From positions 1,612,001-1,676,000 of the forward strand of contig NC_085886.1 of assembly GCF_035222275.1 (NCBI RefSeq): 64,000 nt of DNA, given 5' to 3'. Shown here piece by piece: positions 44,581 through 55,739 of this stretch. Within the stretch, counting starts at the first letter, position 1; each line of letters starts with the position of its first letter. The DNA comes from Podospora bellae-mahoneyi (taxonomy: Eukaryota > Ascomycota > Sordariomycetes > Sordariales > Podosporaceae). The position numbers were made by a program, and so were the translations under genes. The notes below the pieces were generated by a model. It saw only the letters and a list, made by a program, of their open reading frames with translations, had not been told where the DNA came from and did no database searches.

Positions 44581-47042
44581 ATGGAAAACCCAATGGAGAG
44601 TGCGAAGTGCAATGTGATATACGTTCACCGCGCTGTTTCTGAGGACCGTCATGTCCAATCAAGTCATGGTTTATCTGGCAGCGGAGTGTCTGGCTCGCTC
44701 GAGGACAATGTCCGTCTCATTTCGAGTGCTTTCGAGAGCGGTAGGCAAACAACTCCAATGATCGTGAGCAGCTGTGAGCTTTGCTAATACCCGAGCTTAG
44801 TTTTTCTGTGTGGCACAGGGGAAGCTTGCCTTGGCCACTTGCGGATGCTTGACTCGGAGCCGTCGACCAAAACCAAACCAACAATCATTTTCCTAGACAC
44901 CCCCGCTCAGGAGCCAATACCAGGCAATAAGTGGTGGGAATTTCCCACCGAACCGGATCTCTATGGGTTTGACTTGCTGCAATGGATAGACGGAGACTCA
45001 CGCGCCAAGAGGATGTCTAACCTTGTCACAGTGGTTCCTGTGGTCACTCGGCAAGACAGCTCGCTGGCTATCGATCCCGAAGTTCTCAGGTCGTTGCGAA
45101 TTCAACTTGTCTCCCGTGGGGCTACCGATGCTGTGTTGAGCCCACTCAGCTCCAGTTGTCTTGACGACATCAGGGTACATGTTGAACGGGTGTGCCGAAA
45201 TCGAAATGCATTCAGCCCACATGGAAGGAACAACAACAACAACCTAGTCGGCGAGACCATGATATCAACCCTCCTGCCCGACCTCTGTACTTCATTTCAA
45301 GGAATCGACGTCCCCCTCAACTGGGAGGAAACTCGCATTGATGCCGAAAAAAAGGCCCTGCTTTCGCACGCTATCGGCCAATTTCAATTTGACGCTCCGC
45401 AATTCGAACGCGAAGAACTGAAGGTGGCGGCGTCACTCATATTCGAGCATGCCTTTTCAGCGCCTGAGCTGGCCCCGTGGCGGTTAGAGAGAGGTAGGCA
45501 CTGCTGCTCGTCGTCGGTCCTTCTGTTTTGTTTATGCTCTGTTATGCTGACCTCTCTTTCGCAGGACAACTGCAAGCCTTTATTGACGCTTGCTGTGCCG
45601 CGTATAAGAGCGATGTGGAATATCACAACTTTTGCCACGTGGTCGACGTCTTGCAACACATTTTCCACACTCTTGTTCGCATAGGAGCATTGCCTCCCTA
45701 TCCACCTACCTCTAGCACCACTCCCAGGCTGACCTCAGACTCTGAGTTCGCGCAGTGCATCGAGCCTCACATAGCGCTCACACTCCTCGTCACCGCCATT
45801 GGTCATGATGTTGGGCATCCAGGAGTCAACAACGGCTTCCTGGTGAAGACCAACGACCCGCTCGCCCGATTGTACAGTGATCGGTCCGTTTTGGAATCCT
45901 ATCATTGTGCCGCCTTCACGGATATCCTCCGCAAGTACTGGCCCAAATTCTACAAATGCGCCACCATGAAGAAGCTTGTGATCGACTCCATCTTGGCCAC
46001 CGATATGGGTGTGCACGACAACTATATGGTGCAACTGAGGGGTGTTTTGGACAGGATCCGCAAGGCTCGCGAAGGACAAGAGGACATGGCTCGAAATCAC
46101 TCGCCTTTCCACATGGATATGGAGTCGAAGCAGACGCTGATCTGTGCGCTTTTGATCAAGTGCGCCGACATCAGCAATGTTGTAAGTGGTCGCCACTCAT
46201 GTGAACAAAAACACTAGTCTTACCAGCTGATATAGGCTCGAGGGTACGACACAGCCGTGACATGGATGCATACCCTGTCCAGGGAAACGGCCCAGCAACG
46301 ACAAAAAGAGAGAGAGAGAGACGTGCCGACGTCCGTTCACTCGCTGCCTGGCAATGACCAGCTGACTCTTGCTTCGAACCAACTGTTGTTTATGAATAAG
46401 TTCGCAGCTCCCCTGTTCGTGGGCGTGGCGGAACTCATTCCGGAGTTGAGTTTCTGCGTCGAGGCAATCAAGGAGAACAAACTGAAGTTCGAGGCCATCT
46501 TGAAAGACGGGGATGAGCATGAGAGCTCGCCCTCTCAGACGGATTTCCCCAATGCTCAAAGGCCAAACTCATCACAAAATTCCATGCAGCCCGCAGCCAG
46601 CCGGCCCAATCCCCCCGAAATCAACGGCATCAACACAAGCTTTGACGCGGTGGACGACGATTTGCACTCTCACTGTGCCCACAGGCAGCGATGCAGCGAG
46701 ACGACCGAGCTGAGCTCAGCACCAGACAGTGCCGGTACAGGGAAGATGCCCCTATCACCCAGCACGCAGGGAACGAGCATTGTGAGCATCAATTCGTCGG
46801 TTGACCCTCCCGTCAGTTGTGCAGTGACAAGCAGCACTCCGGATTCCTTCAGGAACCAGGGGAAAGGGGCTTTCCAGCACCAAGCCTCGCCAAACAATGG
46901 ATACCTGAATGGAAACACTAATCTTGGTGGATCTGACACACAATTGGGCTTGGCTCCGGGCGGACAGTTAAAGAAGAAAACCAGTTTTATCCAGAGGTTC
47001 GGGGATATGTGGAAGAGGTCTCCTAAAAGTTCGAGCCCATAG
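44581..47042 (+). CDS. pdeH: HD-type 3',5'-cyclic nucleotide phosphodiesterase (high-affinity cAMP PDE)
   Basis: Four exons: 44581-44740, 44801-45493, 45565-46181 and 46236-47042, giving about 758 aa. The start MENPMESAKCNVIYVHRAVSEDR resembles the N-terminus of fungal high-affinity PDEs; a second in-frame ATG lies at 44593. The catalytic domain carries HNFCH (about 305-309), AIGHDVGHPGVNN (metal ligands H365, D366) and KCADISNV (D486), so the class I PDE metal site looks complete. Such enzymes hydrolyse cAMP and damp PKA signalling; the substrate is inferred from closeness to the Pde2/PdeH group. The tail after about residue 590 is long, Ser/Pro/Asn-rich and ends with a basic-aromatic segment (KKKTSFIQRFGDMWKR), possibly membrane-binding. 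A (GA) dinucleotide run lies in the coding sequence at 46307-46321. The leader is long and CA-rich. Confidence 0.92.
46307..46321 (+). repeat. AG dinucleotide run inside the PDE coding region
   Basis: Fifteen bases of alternating A and G encoding KERERD-like residues in the catalytic domain's third exon region. Confidence 0.9.
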
Positions 47043-47664
47043 CTCCGCCACGCATTTGGTCGGACGAGTTGAGGAGCAGTCCCCACTGCGACTTCACCTA
47101 CCCGACAGAAGTCGAACCTCCTTCGCACGCAGGCAAGTGCAGGAGCATACATTCGCATATCGCATCACCCAGTTCCAATGCTTGCCGAGACCTACTCAGT
47201 CTTCGGGTCCGCGGCATTGTGTAGTCACCCTTTCCATCAGCCGCGCCGACGACGACGACGAAGAAGAATGTGTACGAGTTAGTTAACACTGTAGGGGAGC
47301 TCAAGGAGTCTTGTTCTGCATGTTACTTTGGGGAAATGCATTTGTATTGTATAATAAGGGTTCAGGGACAAGGCTCGGGGACGTAAACCTTTCTTCATTC
47401 TATTTTAGCTCTTCTTTTTTTCTTTTCTCGATTTGGTCTTTTTTCAACCTTCTTTTTGGGCATGACTGATGGACCCTCCCCTTTTCTTGTCCGGTCATCG
47501 GATAAGATACCTTTTTGTTTTCTTTGAAAGATTAGGATGCCGGAAAGGCATCCGGGATTACGGATTCTTGAAGTGGGTGTTTTGATAAAAAGGGGGCGGG
47601 TCAGGGAAGGGGGTTTGTAGATGGAAGGGGTGGGTTGGAAGGGCTTAAAGGCATGGAAATCCCC

Positions 47665-47675
47665 GGGGGGGGGGG
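47665..47675. repeat. G11 run
   Basis: Eleven consecutive G directly after CCCC, in the convergent spacer. Confidence 0.9.
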
Positions 47676-49008
47676 CGGTGAGAGGGGGGAGGGGCCTATA
47701 AGACATGAATTAATCATTCATAGCACTGATTGGTTGCCACATTCTTGTTGTTTTGCTCTCTTGTTTTCGTGATGGCTTTTTTTTTGTCTTTACGCGTACA
47801 ACAGTTTGTATGTTTCAATGTCTGCTCGTTTGGACTTGACATTGTTTTGCTTCCCCTGTTTTGTTTGTTACATTCGTCCTTATGCACACTCCCTAGACCA
47901 CATGTATTACTGCCGTTCGATAGTAGAAGTTATTTTCTTATTATTTTGTTTCCTTGGCTCAATCCCCATTTCGACATACTCATGGTTAGAGAGCCGGAGA
48001 GTATCAGAGGAGGAAGCAGCACACAGAGAAGACCGCCACGACGACTCGATAGAGAGACGACACACAACGACACACGGTCAATACGACACAGACACACAGA
48101 CATACACTCACACACTCACGGAAGAAACGCAGCACACGACGATGGTTCCACTCTCAGGGCGAGGACACCACCACCGATGGCGAGCATACGAAGAGTGATA
48201 ACCTGATTCACGACTGTCAAGACCACAATATGTGGTCAAGACATTCCCATGAGCGAAGAAGGATATAGCCGAAAGGCTGTGCCATGGTCGAGGGAGGATT
48301 CCACGAAGACGACCCAGAAGGCGGAAGAACAACACGACGGATCTCGGCAACACACTTGACCCAAAGGATGCGACCTCTGGACTACAAACTGCAACAACAG
48401 CAATGTCGATATCTTACAACCACATTTGAGGGCAACCACCCACCAAGACAACCACACAAACACACCCACACACGACGACAACAATATAAAACCACACATA
48501 ACAGCAGAAACCTCGACTACAGAGGGAGACGGTACCAGCCTCGAAAAAGGTGCCTCCCAAACGGCTTCTTCCTGGCCTCTCTGTTTCATGGCAAGGTTCA
48601 ACACTGAGCGGTCTACATCTCGGTCAACAGGACCAGGAGTTTAACACCAATAACATAGACGAGTTTCGACACCGATATACAAAGGGCTGTGGCGCATTCA
48701 TCATCATCATCATTACATCTCACTTCAAGAGTCCCTTTTTATTTTTTTATTTTTTCTTTTTTGCGCACTGGAATCACGGTCAACATTGGAGTTGTGCTCT
48801 TACATTACTCCCAAGTCTTTCTCTTTTACATGATGCTTCAAGATCTTCATGTTCGTGTTCTTCTTTATGGGATCTCCTTGTTTAATAACACTCATATGTG
48901 TTTGAGTAGATTTCTTCATCTTTCAGACATTAGTTATTACCTCCCATCATGGCCGAGGAATGATCAGAGCCCCAAAAGAAAACAAGAAAACTGCCGAAAA
49001 AGGAAAAC

Positions 49009-49054
49009 GAAAAGAAGAAAAAAAGGAGGGAAAGAAAGAGAAAGAGAAAAAAAA
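49009..49054 (+). repeat. 46-base homopurine tract
   Basis: Uninterrupted A/G sequence on the plus strand in the convergent spacer. It lies within a wider A/G-rich stretch from about 48970 to 49070. Confidence 0.9.
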
Positions 49055-49694
49055 CGAAAACCACACCCGTTGCATTATTCTTTTTCCTACACAGTCATGT
49101 TCGGTTCATAGGGATAGAATTCGTGAGTTAATAAAAGAACATGTCCACTTCAACCGTCTTCATCCCCTCATCGTGATCCTCCATTCAAACCAAGACATCC
49201 TATACTTTCCACCACCCTTCCAACAAAAAAAATTCCCAAACGGCCGGAACCGTCAAAACCTTCCCCCAAACCCGAGACATGTGGAAATCGCCATGCTCCC
49301 ATCAAAAATGCCACCAGCGTCACACAGAGTTCTCCAATTGTCTCAGGTACACAAAAACGGCTTTTTCGGGCTGGAAGCGTGTGACAACATCACGGAGCTA
49401 TCAAAATAGACACAACACCATACGAGGCAATAGAGATTCAGCTGGTAGTCAATGTACGACCTATCATTTATCATTTACTACTATTGCTTGGTCCAAAGGA
49501 AACAAGGAAAAGAGAAAAAACACAGTGTGTACAACACAAACCCAATGAATTACTCCCTGAAATGCGCCGTGTGTTACTGTCCAAGATAAAAAGCTCGACA
49601 AAAAGCTCCCAACCCCCGAACAATCAATCTAGCCTGCTAACAATGCTAGGAATGCGCTGTTGTCTGTGGTGCCTTGTGTATGTGTACCTCCCAC

Positions 49695-51416
49695 TTATTT
49701 CGCGAACCACTCACCGCCCAACCACCGGTTCAGGAAGTCAAGAGAGTTCTCGGGCTGGTCCATGGGAACCATGTGCCCGGCCTGGTACACCTGCATGAAG
49801 GTGAAGTTGCCAGAGGCCTTGACCTTGCCGTACTCCTTCTCGGCGCCAGCAAGCTTCAAGTCCTTGATAGAGGCCTTATTGAAGTTCTTCTTGCCGGGCC
49901 ACTCAAGAGCCTCAGTCCAGGCCTGGTTACCGAGCCAGTTGCAGATGTAGTCGGCATCACCGGCATAGATGAGAACGGGGATCTCCTTGAGGATGTTGGG
50001 GACGAGGCGATGGAATGGCTGCATCCAGTCGCCTTGGAACAAGAAGTTGCGGTTGATGTCAAAGTTGCAGCTTTCGTAGCCAGAGACCTCAACTCCAAGA
50101 GCATCCATGACATCTTGCTGATTGAGATAGTCGCTGATCCAGCCAAGAGCGCTATAGCAGAGGTTGCTGCTATCCTCACACTTGCCACGGATGTCATAAA
50201 CGTTCTGGCCGGTCCGCTGGTAGGGGCCAATGAGCGCATTGTTGCAGTAAATAGAAGCAGGAACGCAACTCCAGACACTACCAGAGTCGTAGCAGTTCTG
50301 GATGAGGGACTGGCAGCGGGGAAGAGCATTGTCCATGCTGCGGCACTCAGACTCGTCAAGAACGGCGGGGTAACCACCCTTGCCGCAAGCCATAGGGCGG
50401 TAGTGCTCGTACTGAGTAAGACCGTCGGTCAAACCATTCCCGATAAGGATCGACTTGAGGTTGATGTTGCGGTTCTTGTGGGACAGGATCTCAGAGGCAA
50501 AGACGGGAATGTAGTGACCAGCATAGGACTCGCCAGCAATGTGGAAGTCTTGCTTGGCGTACTCAGGGAACTGGTGGAAGAAGAGGGACAGGAGAGCGTA
50601 GACATCCTTGCCAGCAGCAATGGTGTTGCTCACGGAGTTGCCAGAGTACGAGTAGCCGACGTTGACGGGCTGGTCAAGGAAGATGACGCTGGCATTGTTG
50701 TTCCAGCTGAACTCGTTGTTCACAACCTTGAGCTTCTTGTCGATCGATGACGGACCGAGCTCGAGGAACAAGCCAGTGAGGGAAGAGCAGCCTGGACCGC
50801 CGTTGAGCCAGAGGACCACGGGGTCGTTCTTGGGATCGTTGCGGGACTCGAAGAACCCTAATCATAGACATTAGCTTAATGCGATTAAGCAGAATTAGGG
50901 GTGACAGAACATACAGTAAAACAAGTGCTTGTCATTGGCCTCGTCATCCAAGTAACCGCTGTACTGCTTTACCTTGTCGACGCCAAGCTTGGATGGGTCA
51001 ACAGCCTTGACACGGAGGTTGAAATCGGCAAGCTTGCCATCCACCTGGCGGTGGTCTTCACCGCTCTCGCCCTGAACCCAGAGTTTCTGGACATCGGCGC
51101 CCTTGACGACGTGGTCCCAGTCATGACGGCGACGGGCGGGCTTGGGCTTGGTGAACCAGTTGGTGTGGTTGAAGGCACTTTCTGGCACGAGGAGCTTGAT
51201 CTCGTCCCAGAGGGCCTTGACCTCGGCGGTCATGCCATGGAAGGCCTCCTCAATGTTGGCGATGGGCTTGCCAGCAGCGTCAACGAACTGTTCGGCGAGC
51301 GGCTTCATGCCAGCCTGGGCCCGTTCGTAGCCGCTCGAGAGAACATGCTGTGTTTGCTGCTGGAACGAAGCCGCCGAGGCGACTCCGAGGAGCACTGTCG
51401 AAGCAGCGACCCTCAT
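49695..51416 (-). CDS. PRC1: Vacuolar carboxypeptidase Y
   Basis: Two exons on the minus strand: 51416-50915 and 50857-49695, giving 554 aa. The 57-base intron (GTATGT ... GATTAG) rebuilds Trp-168 in [15 protein letters not shown] signal peptide ([15 protein letters not shown]) and a propeptide of about 125 residues precede the mature S10 serine carboxypeptidase. Landmarks: [13 protein letters not shown] (oxyanion hole), [10 protein letters not shown] (nucleophile Ser at about 278), [12 protein letters not shown] (catalytic Asp) and [12 protein letters not shown] (catalytic His at about 529). Cysteines for the usual disulfides are present. CPY matures in the vacuole and removes C-terminal residues from peptides. 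Length and order match fungal CpyA. The promoter is shared with the divergent SDO1 gene. Confidence 0.97.
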
Positions 51417-52545
51417 TGTAGATATGTATGGTGATGAAGAGTCAATTTAGAGATGGTGATGGATGGAGGAAGGAGGAGAGGAAGAGGAATAAGCTTGGGG
51501 GAGGATAGCTAATAACTGAAACAGCAATGAGCTGTTCCCGGAGGTCGGGGAAACAGGCAGATCTGGGTTGCGCCACTGGTACCTTGCAGGTTGGGGTCAC
51601 GAGAACGTTTGGCGGTCTACAGAAAATGCGGTAAACTATGCCCAAGTGAGCGCGCGAGGCTGCATTTTCTGTGCAAACCCTGCAGACAAGGGCGCAGCTC
51701 CAATCAACTTGGCGGTTATCGTCCCCCGAGCCGATAAGCTTCGTCATTGCCAGGAGCCCCATGGCAACCAGTTGCTTTGCCGTGCCTCAGCTGGCCACCC
51801 AGCCCCGCGAGATTCAGCAGGCGATTTCTGCTGTCAATGAATTGAGCCCATCGAAATGAGATTAAAGCTCCTATCTCAAGTTCATCTCAATTTCCTGTCT
51901 ATCCGTCCTCACTGTACGAAAAGCGCGACCGATGCTGTAGGGGTCGAGAGTAAGGCAAGTGGGGATGGCATTACGTCGGTCCAAGCCCAGCAAAGCGGTG
52001 CCAGCGGGCGCTGCAGTGACCCACCGTCTTGACTCACTATCAGTGATTGTTAGTGCGCAACCTGGTGTGACTATCGCAGTTCCGGCGCATCCCAAGATGC
52101 TGGCTTTTGCTGAGCTGTCGTCGGAGCTTGGTATTTGTCGCGAAGAAATTCTCGTTCAGACATTGAGAACCATTCCAGGAAGGGACAGCGCGCCTTCAAG
52201 CTTCAAGGGGGATCATCAACGACGTGACTGATCTCATGTGTCGCGCTAGCAATCGACAAGGCCTAGAGTCAGCCAAGACCTGGCCCACCCAGATCTGCTC
52301 CGCCAGTGACCAAGATGGCGGGGTAGAATTGTGATAGAAACCAAATTTGAAGCAAAATCTCCCTGTCCCACCTTGATCGCAAAGTTGATGATTATCAAGC
52401 AAACCTCTTCCAGCCTCACAAAAGACACAGTCACACTGTACACATGAAACCCTTGTTCTAATCGCATCAACATCCGCATCCCCTTCTCACCAACCAAACC
52501 ACCACATCTACTACCCAAGCCCTCGACCGAGGCCAAACCACCATA
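51417..52545. promoter_or_regulatory. Divergent promoter between CPY and SDO1
   Basis: A 1.1 kb region between divergent starts. No repeat or motif stands out beyond a pyrimidine-rich leader before 52546. Frames up to about 108 codons lack support. Confidence 0.5.
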
Positions 52546-53487
52546 ATGGTCATCCAACAACCTTCCAACCAAATCAAGTTAACAAACGTCTCTCTCGTCC
52601 GCCTCAAAAAAGGCAAAAAGCGCTTCGAAATCGCCTGCTACAAAAACAAAGTCCTCGAGTGGCGCTCCGGCATCGAAACAGACCTCGACAACGTCCTCCA
52701 AATCCCAAACGTCTTCCTCAACGTCTCCAAAGGCCAAACCGCCCCCTCGGCCGAGCTCGCCAAAGCCTTTGGTAAGGACGTCTCCGTCGACGACATCATC
52801 CTCGAGATTCTCAAGAAGGGCGAGATGCAAGTCGGAGAAAAAGAACGCTCCGCCCAGCTGGAGCGCGTGCACAATGAGGTGATGAGCATGGTGGCCAGCA
52901 AGCTGGTTGACCCGAGGACGAAGAGGGTGTACACCACGAGTATTATCGAAAAGGCGCTCGATCAGCTCAGTTCGCAGGCGCACCAGCAGAGTAATAATGA
53001 CAAGGATAAGAAGGAGGACGGGAACAGTGCCAGTGGGACGCCCGCGACGGGGGAGGCAGGGGAGTCGAAACCGCAGGCGCCGAAGCCGATTTGGAAGGGC
53101 GTGAGCGCTACCAAGAGCGCAAAGTCGCAGGCGTTGGAGGCGATGAAGGCTCTTGTTGCGCACCAGCCGATACCTATCGCGAGAGCGCGCATGCGGGTGC
53201 GTGTTACTTGCCCGACGAATGTCCTGAAGCAGTCAGTCAAGGCTCCCAAAGTGGCTGCTGGAAAGGAGGACGAGGAGGGGGAGAAGAAGGCACCAGGCAC
53301 GGTCAAGGATAAGATTCTCAGCTTATTCGAGCAGGTCGAGAATCAGGACGTCATGGGTTCCGAGTGGGAAGCTGTTGGTTTCGTCGAACCAGGCATCTTC
53401 AAGGATCTTTCAGACTTCATCGAGAACGAGACCAAGGGGAGAGGCAACGTCGAGGTGCTGGATAGGGCGGTCACACACGAGGACTAA
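52546..53487 (+). CDS. SDO1: Ribosome maturation protein SDO1 (SBDS)
   Basis: Single-exon gene, 313 aa. The N-terminal SBDS domain reads NQIKLTNVSLVRLKKGKKRF, then IACYKNKVLEWRSG and LDNVLQIPNVFLNVSKG; the central helical domain includes ILKKGEMQVGEKER and DPRTKRVYTTSIIEKAL, both typical. SDO1 works with the GTPase Efl1 to release Tif6 from late 60S particles in the cytoplasm. The protein is longer than yeast Sdo1 (250 aa) because of a low-complexity insert at about residues 150-190 (Ser, Gly, Asp, Lys, Pro) and a second one at about 235-255, both between the usual domains. Third codon positions switch from mostly C in the first third to mostly G or mixed afterwards. Start context is AATAATGG with no upstream in-frame ATG. 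Confidence 0.96.
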   Translation: MVIQQPSNQIKLTNVSLVRLKKGKKRFEIACYKNKVLEWRSGIETDLDNVLQIPNVFLNVSKGQTAPSAELAKAFGKDVSVDDIILEILKKGEMQVGEKERSAQLERVHNEVMSMVASKLVDPRTKRVYTTSIIEKALDQLSSQAHQQSNNDKDKKEDGNSASGTPATGEAGESKPQAPKPIWKGVSATKSAKSQALEAMKALVAHQPIPIARARMRVRVTCPTNVLKQSVKAPKVAAGKEDEEGEKKAPGTVKDKILSLFEQVENQDVMGSEWEAVGFVEPGIFKDLSDFIENETKGRGNVEVLDRAVTHED

Positions 53488-53844
53488 AAGAGAAAAAAAC
53501 TTGAAGATGCCCAAACAAATATCTTGATACCCCTTCTAGCATGCCTTGGTCTAGTTACTGTTGATAGGAATAAAAAGTTCTTTTGATTTTGTATCACACA
53601 AGTCGCCATACGAAAGTACAAGTCACTAGAAATGGTCATGTACTTTTTTCATATCTGCGCCTGTATTGTCATGCTGTGTATCATGGTGGTTCCCTTTAGC
53701 AATCCGGCGACCTCCACAGAGTAGAGACGTCGCAAAGGAAAAAAAAATCAACCCGAGCCCCATGACCATCCTTTGCCTGAGATAACACCACCGAAAAGCC
53801 AAGCACAGCAGTGCCAAACAAAACCGCACGCTTCCCGCAAATGC
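53488..53844. other. Convergent 3' flanks
   Basis: This 357-base spacer holds the 3' UTRs of SDO1 (+) and the uS13 gene (-). No gene was seen. Confidence 0.6.
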
Positions 53845-54875
53845 TTAACCACCCTTCTTCTTGGAGACACCGACGGTCCGGCCGCGGCGACCAGTCGTCT
53901 TGGTGTGCTGGCCACGGACACGGAGGCCCCAGTAGTGACGGAGACCACGGTGGGCACGGATCTTCTTCAAGCGCTCGAGATCATCACGGAGCTTGGAGTC
54001 AACACCGTTGGCGAGGATCTGGGAGTCCTTGCCATCGACAATGTCGCGCTGTCTGTTGAGGAACCACTATTCATGTTGTTAGCTTGCTATTCGGTGGCGG
54101 GAGGGCACCGAGGGATGACATACGGCGGGGATCTTGTAGGCGGTGGGGTTCTGGATGATGGTGACCAGACGCTCGAGCTCTTCGGAGGTGAGCTCACCGG
54201 CGCGCTTCTTCAGGTCGACATCGGCCTTCTTGCACACCAAGTTGGAGTAGCGGCGACCGACACCCTTGATCTTGCTGGACTGGGGGTTAGCCAATGTCCA
54301 AGCGGTTTGCGACTGGTGCGGTTCGAACTCACGTCAAGGAGTAAACGACCTTCTGCTTGCCGTCAACGTTGGTGTTGAGCAGACGCAGAATGTGGTTGAA
54401 ATTGCTCTGTGAGACTAGTTAGCCCGGCCCCTCGACACTCAATATGATGCCCGCCGTCTGCTCAGTTTGCCATGCTGCCATCTCTCATTGGTGATATTGC
54501 CAAACTCTGGATGCTGGCCAAACACGTCCAATAACTCAAATAGTCACATCGTGGGCATCTGGGGCCTAGATAGAGTCCCAAAGCTCTGGGCTTATCCGGC
54601 AGATCCGCCGAGTCGGTGCAATGTGTCGAGTGTATTTCCGGCCGCCATCAAGGTCGAAATTGATAGGTTTTGAGGCAACGATGTCGGATTTGATCGATTT
54701 CGAGGTGGGAAGATTGCGATCGTCGATGATATCGTCAAGGACGAGTTCTGCTTCGAAGTTTTCGATCGGGGAGGCGGCGGCGACCACAACACAGGCATTT
54801 CACAGGCAGGCAAACTCAACAGCTGATGGAGATAGAGATAGAAAGACGTACCTTCTCACCCGAGACCAAACTCAT
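53845..54875 (-). CDS. RPS18: 40S ribosomal protein uS13 (S18)
   Basis: Four exons on the minus strand: 54875-54852 (MSLVSGEK), 54406-54333, 54274-54124 and 54066-53845, giving 156 aa, the usual length. The first intron is long for this window (445 bases). The product reads [19 protein letters not shown], then [36 protein letters not shown] and [18 protein letters not shown], ending in KKKGG: the universal uS13 pattern, with the C-terminal arm reaching the decoding centre. At the second intron, the CCAG acceptor four bases after a nearby CCCCAG is required to keep the frame (SLT-KIKGV). Codon use is that of a highly expressed gene. A telomere-repeat-like element lies about 210 bases upstream. 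Confidence 0.97.
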
Positions 54876-55739
54876 GATGGGCAACTGTTGTCGAGGCTTC
54901 GCTCGTGTTGTCCAGAATTTGGTTGCTGTCGAGGTTTCGTAAAAAGGGTCGTTAGCGAATTTGTGAGCCGATGGGTTTTCGAATTTGTGTGTGGTCACGT
55001 GTGGGGGGGCAGAAATTCACTTGCCCAGGCACGGACCAGCTAAGGTGAACAATGTGGGGCTGCATTTTGCCTGTTCGACGGTCAGGGTTAGGGTTACCTT
55101 ACTTGGCATCAGCCCTGTGAGAGCGAACTTCTGGGCTCCCTCCGCGCCACTTTCCCCAGACATTGCTCAGGAAGCATGACCAGTCTCGTTGTCAGTTGGC
55201 AAGCTCCTTCATTGTCATGCCTCTGCCTCGGTGGTGGTTTCAACCAACAGCTGAGCCAATCGAGAAACGACTCTTCAAGGAGCGTCCCGCAGTCAGCAAG
55301 ATAATTAGAGAGCCGGCATCTCAGATCGAACCCTTTCATACCTGCAAACTAAAATAGCTAGAAACTGGAGTTTGCCCCTGAGAACTCGACATGACGCAGT
55401 CCCTGCAACAATGGCAATCCGAAACTGCACGCGCGGTGGTTGCTCGCTTGGTGGCTGAGCCTAAGACCGACGGTGACGTTTGCCTGGGCGGGCCAGTCCA
55501 ACATCGCGGGGTCAACTTGGGTCGGCATCTTGTTGCTTGCTTCAGCTGCCAATAACTTAGCCCCGTGTCCGCTTCCATTCTGCTGCGCCTGACTCACGGG
55601 ACGTCAGCAGCAGTAGCCAAGCATTGCTCTTTCTGTACATCATCTGCAAAGAAAAGTAAACTCTTGCTCATTTCCTTCCAACTCCAAGCTTGTCTCCAAA
55701 GTTGTTCAACGTTGCCCCTCCCGCACCCAGAACTTCAAG
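54876..55739. promoter_or_regulatory. Divergent promoter between RPS18 and the coiled-coil protein gene
   Basis: An 864-base region between divergent starts. It contains two TTAGGG-like units in tandem (AGGGTTAGGGTTACC, 55084-55098). No coding frame was supported. Confidence 0.6.
55084..55098. promoter_or_regulatory. Telomere-repeat-like element (possible Tbf1 site)
   Basis: AGGGTTAGGGTTACC, about 210 bases upstream of the RPS18 start. Tandem TTAGGG units are the known target of Tbf1-type Myb factors, which drive ribosomal protein genes in several ascomycetes. Binding here is inferred. Confidence 0.6.

Larger units (their letters stand above)
47043..49694. other. 2.65 kb convergent intergenic region with biased tracts
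   Basis: Between the PDE stop (+) and the CPY stop (-). It contains a G11 run at 47665-47675, CA-rich sequence at about 48040-48530, and an uninterrupted 46-base purine tract at 49009-49054. Frames up to 158 codons exist, but their products are compositional artefacts (Thr/His/Arg or Leu/Phe/Cys strings). No gene was supported; unusually long 3' UTRs or a noncoding transcript are possible. Confidence 0.5.

Noticed and set aside
47730-48206. 158-codon plus-strand frame in the PDE-CPY spacer
   Set aside because: Its second half is Thr/His/Arg repeats from CA-rich DNA and its first half is unlike a known protein; no intron joins it to another exon.
49674-50750. 358-codon plus-strand frame opposite carboxypeptidase Y
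   Set aside because: Antisense of the conserved catalytic region; its Val/Leu/Ala/Asp-rich product has no signature, while the minus strand has the full S10 motifs.
54318-54332. GGTTCGAAC-like tRNA B-box match
   Set aside because: It lies at the donor side of a uS13 intron; no A-box or pairing acceptor stem is found at the proper distance.
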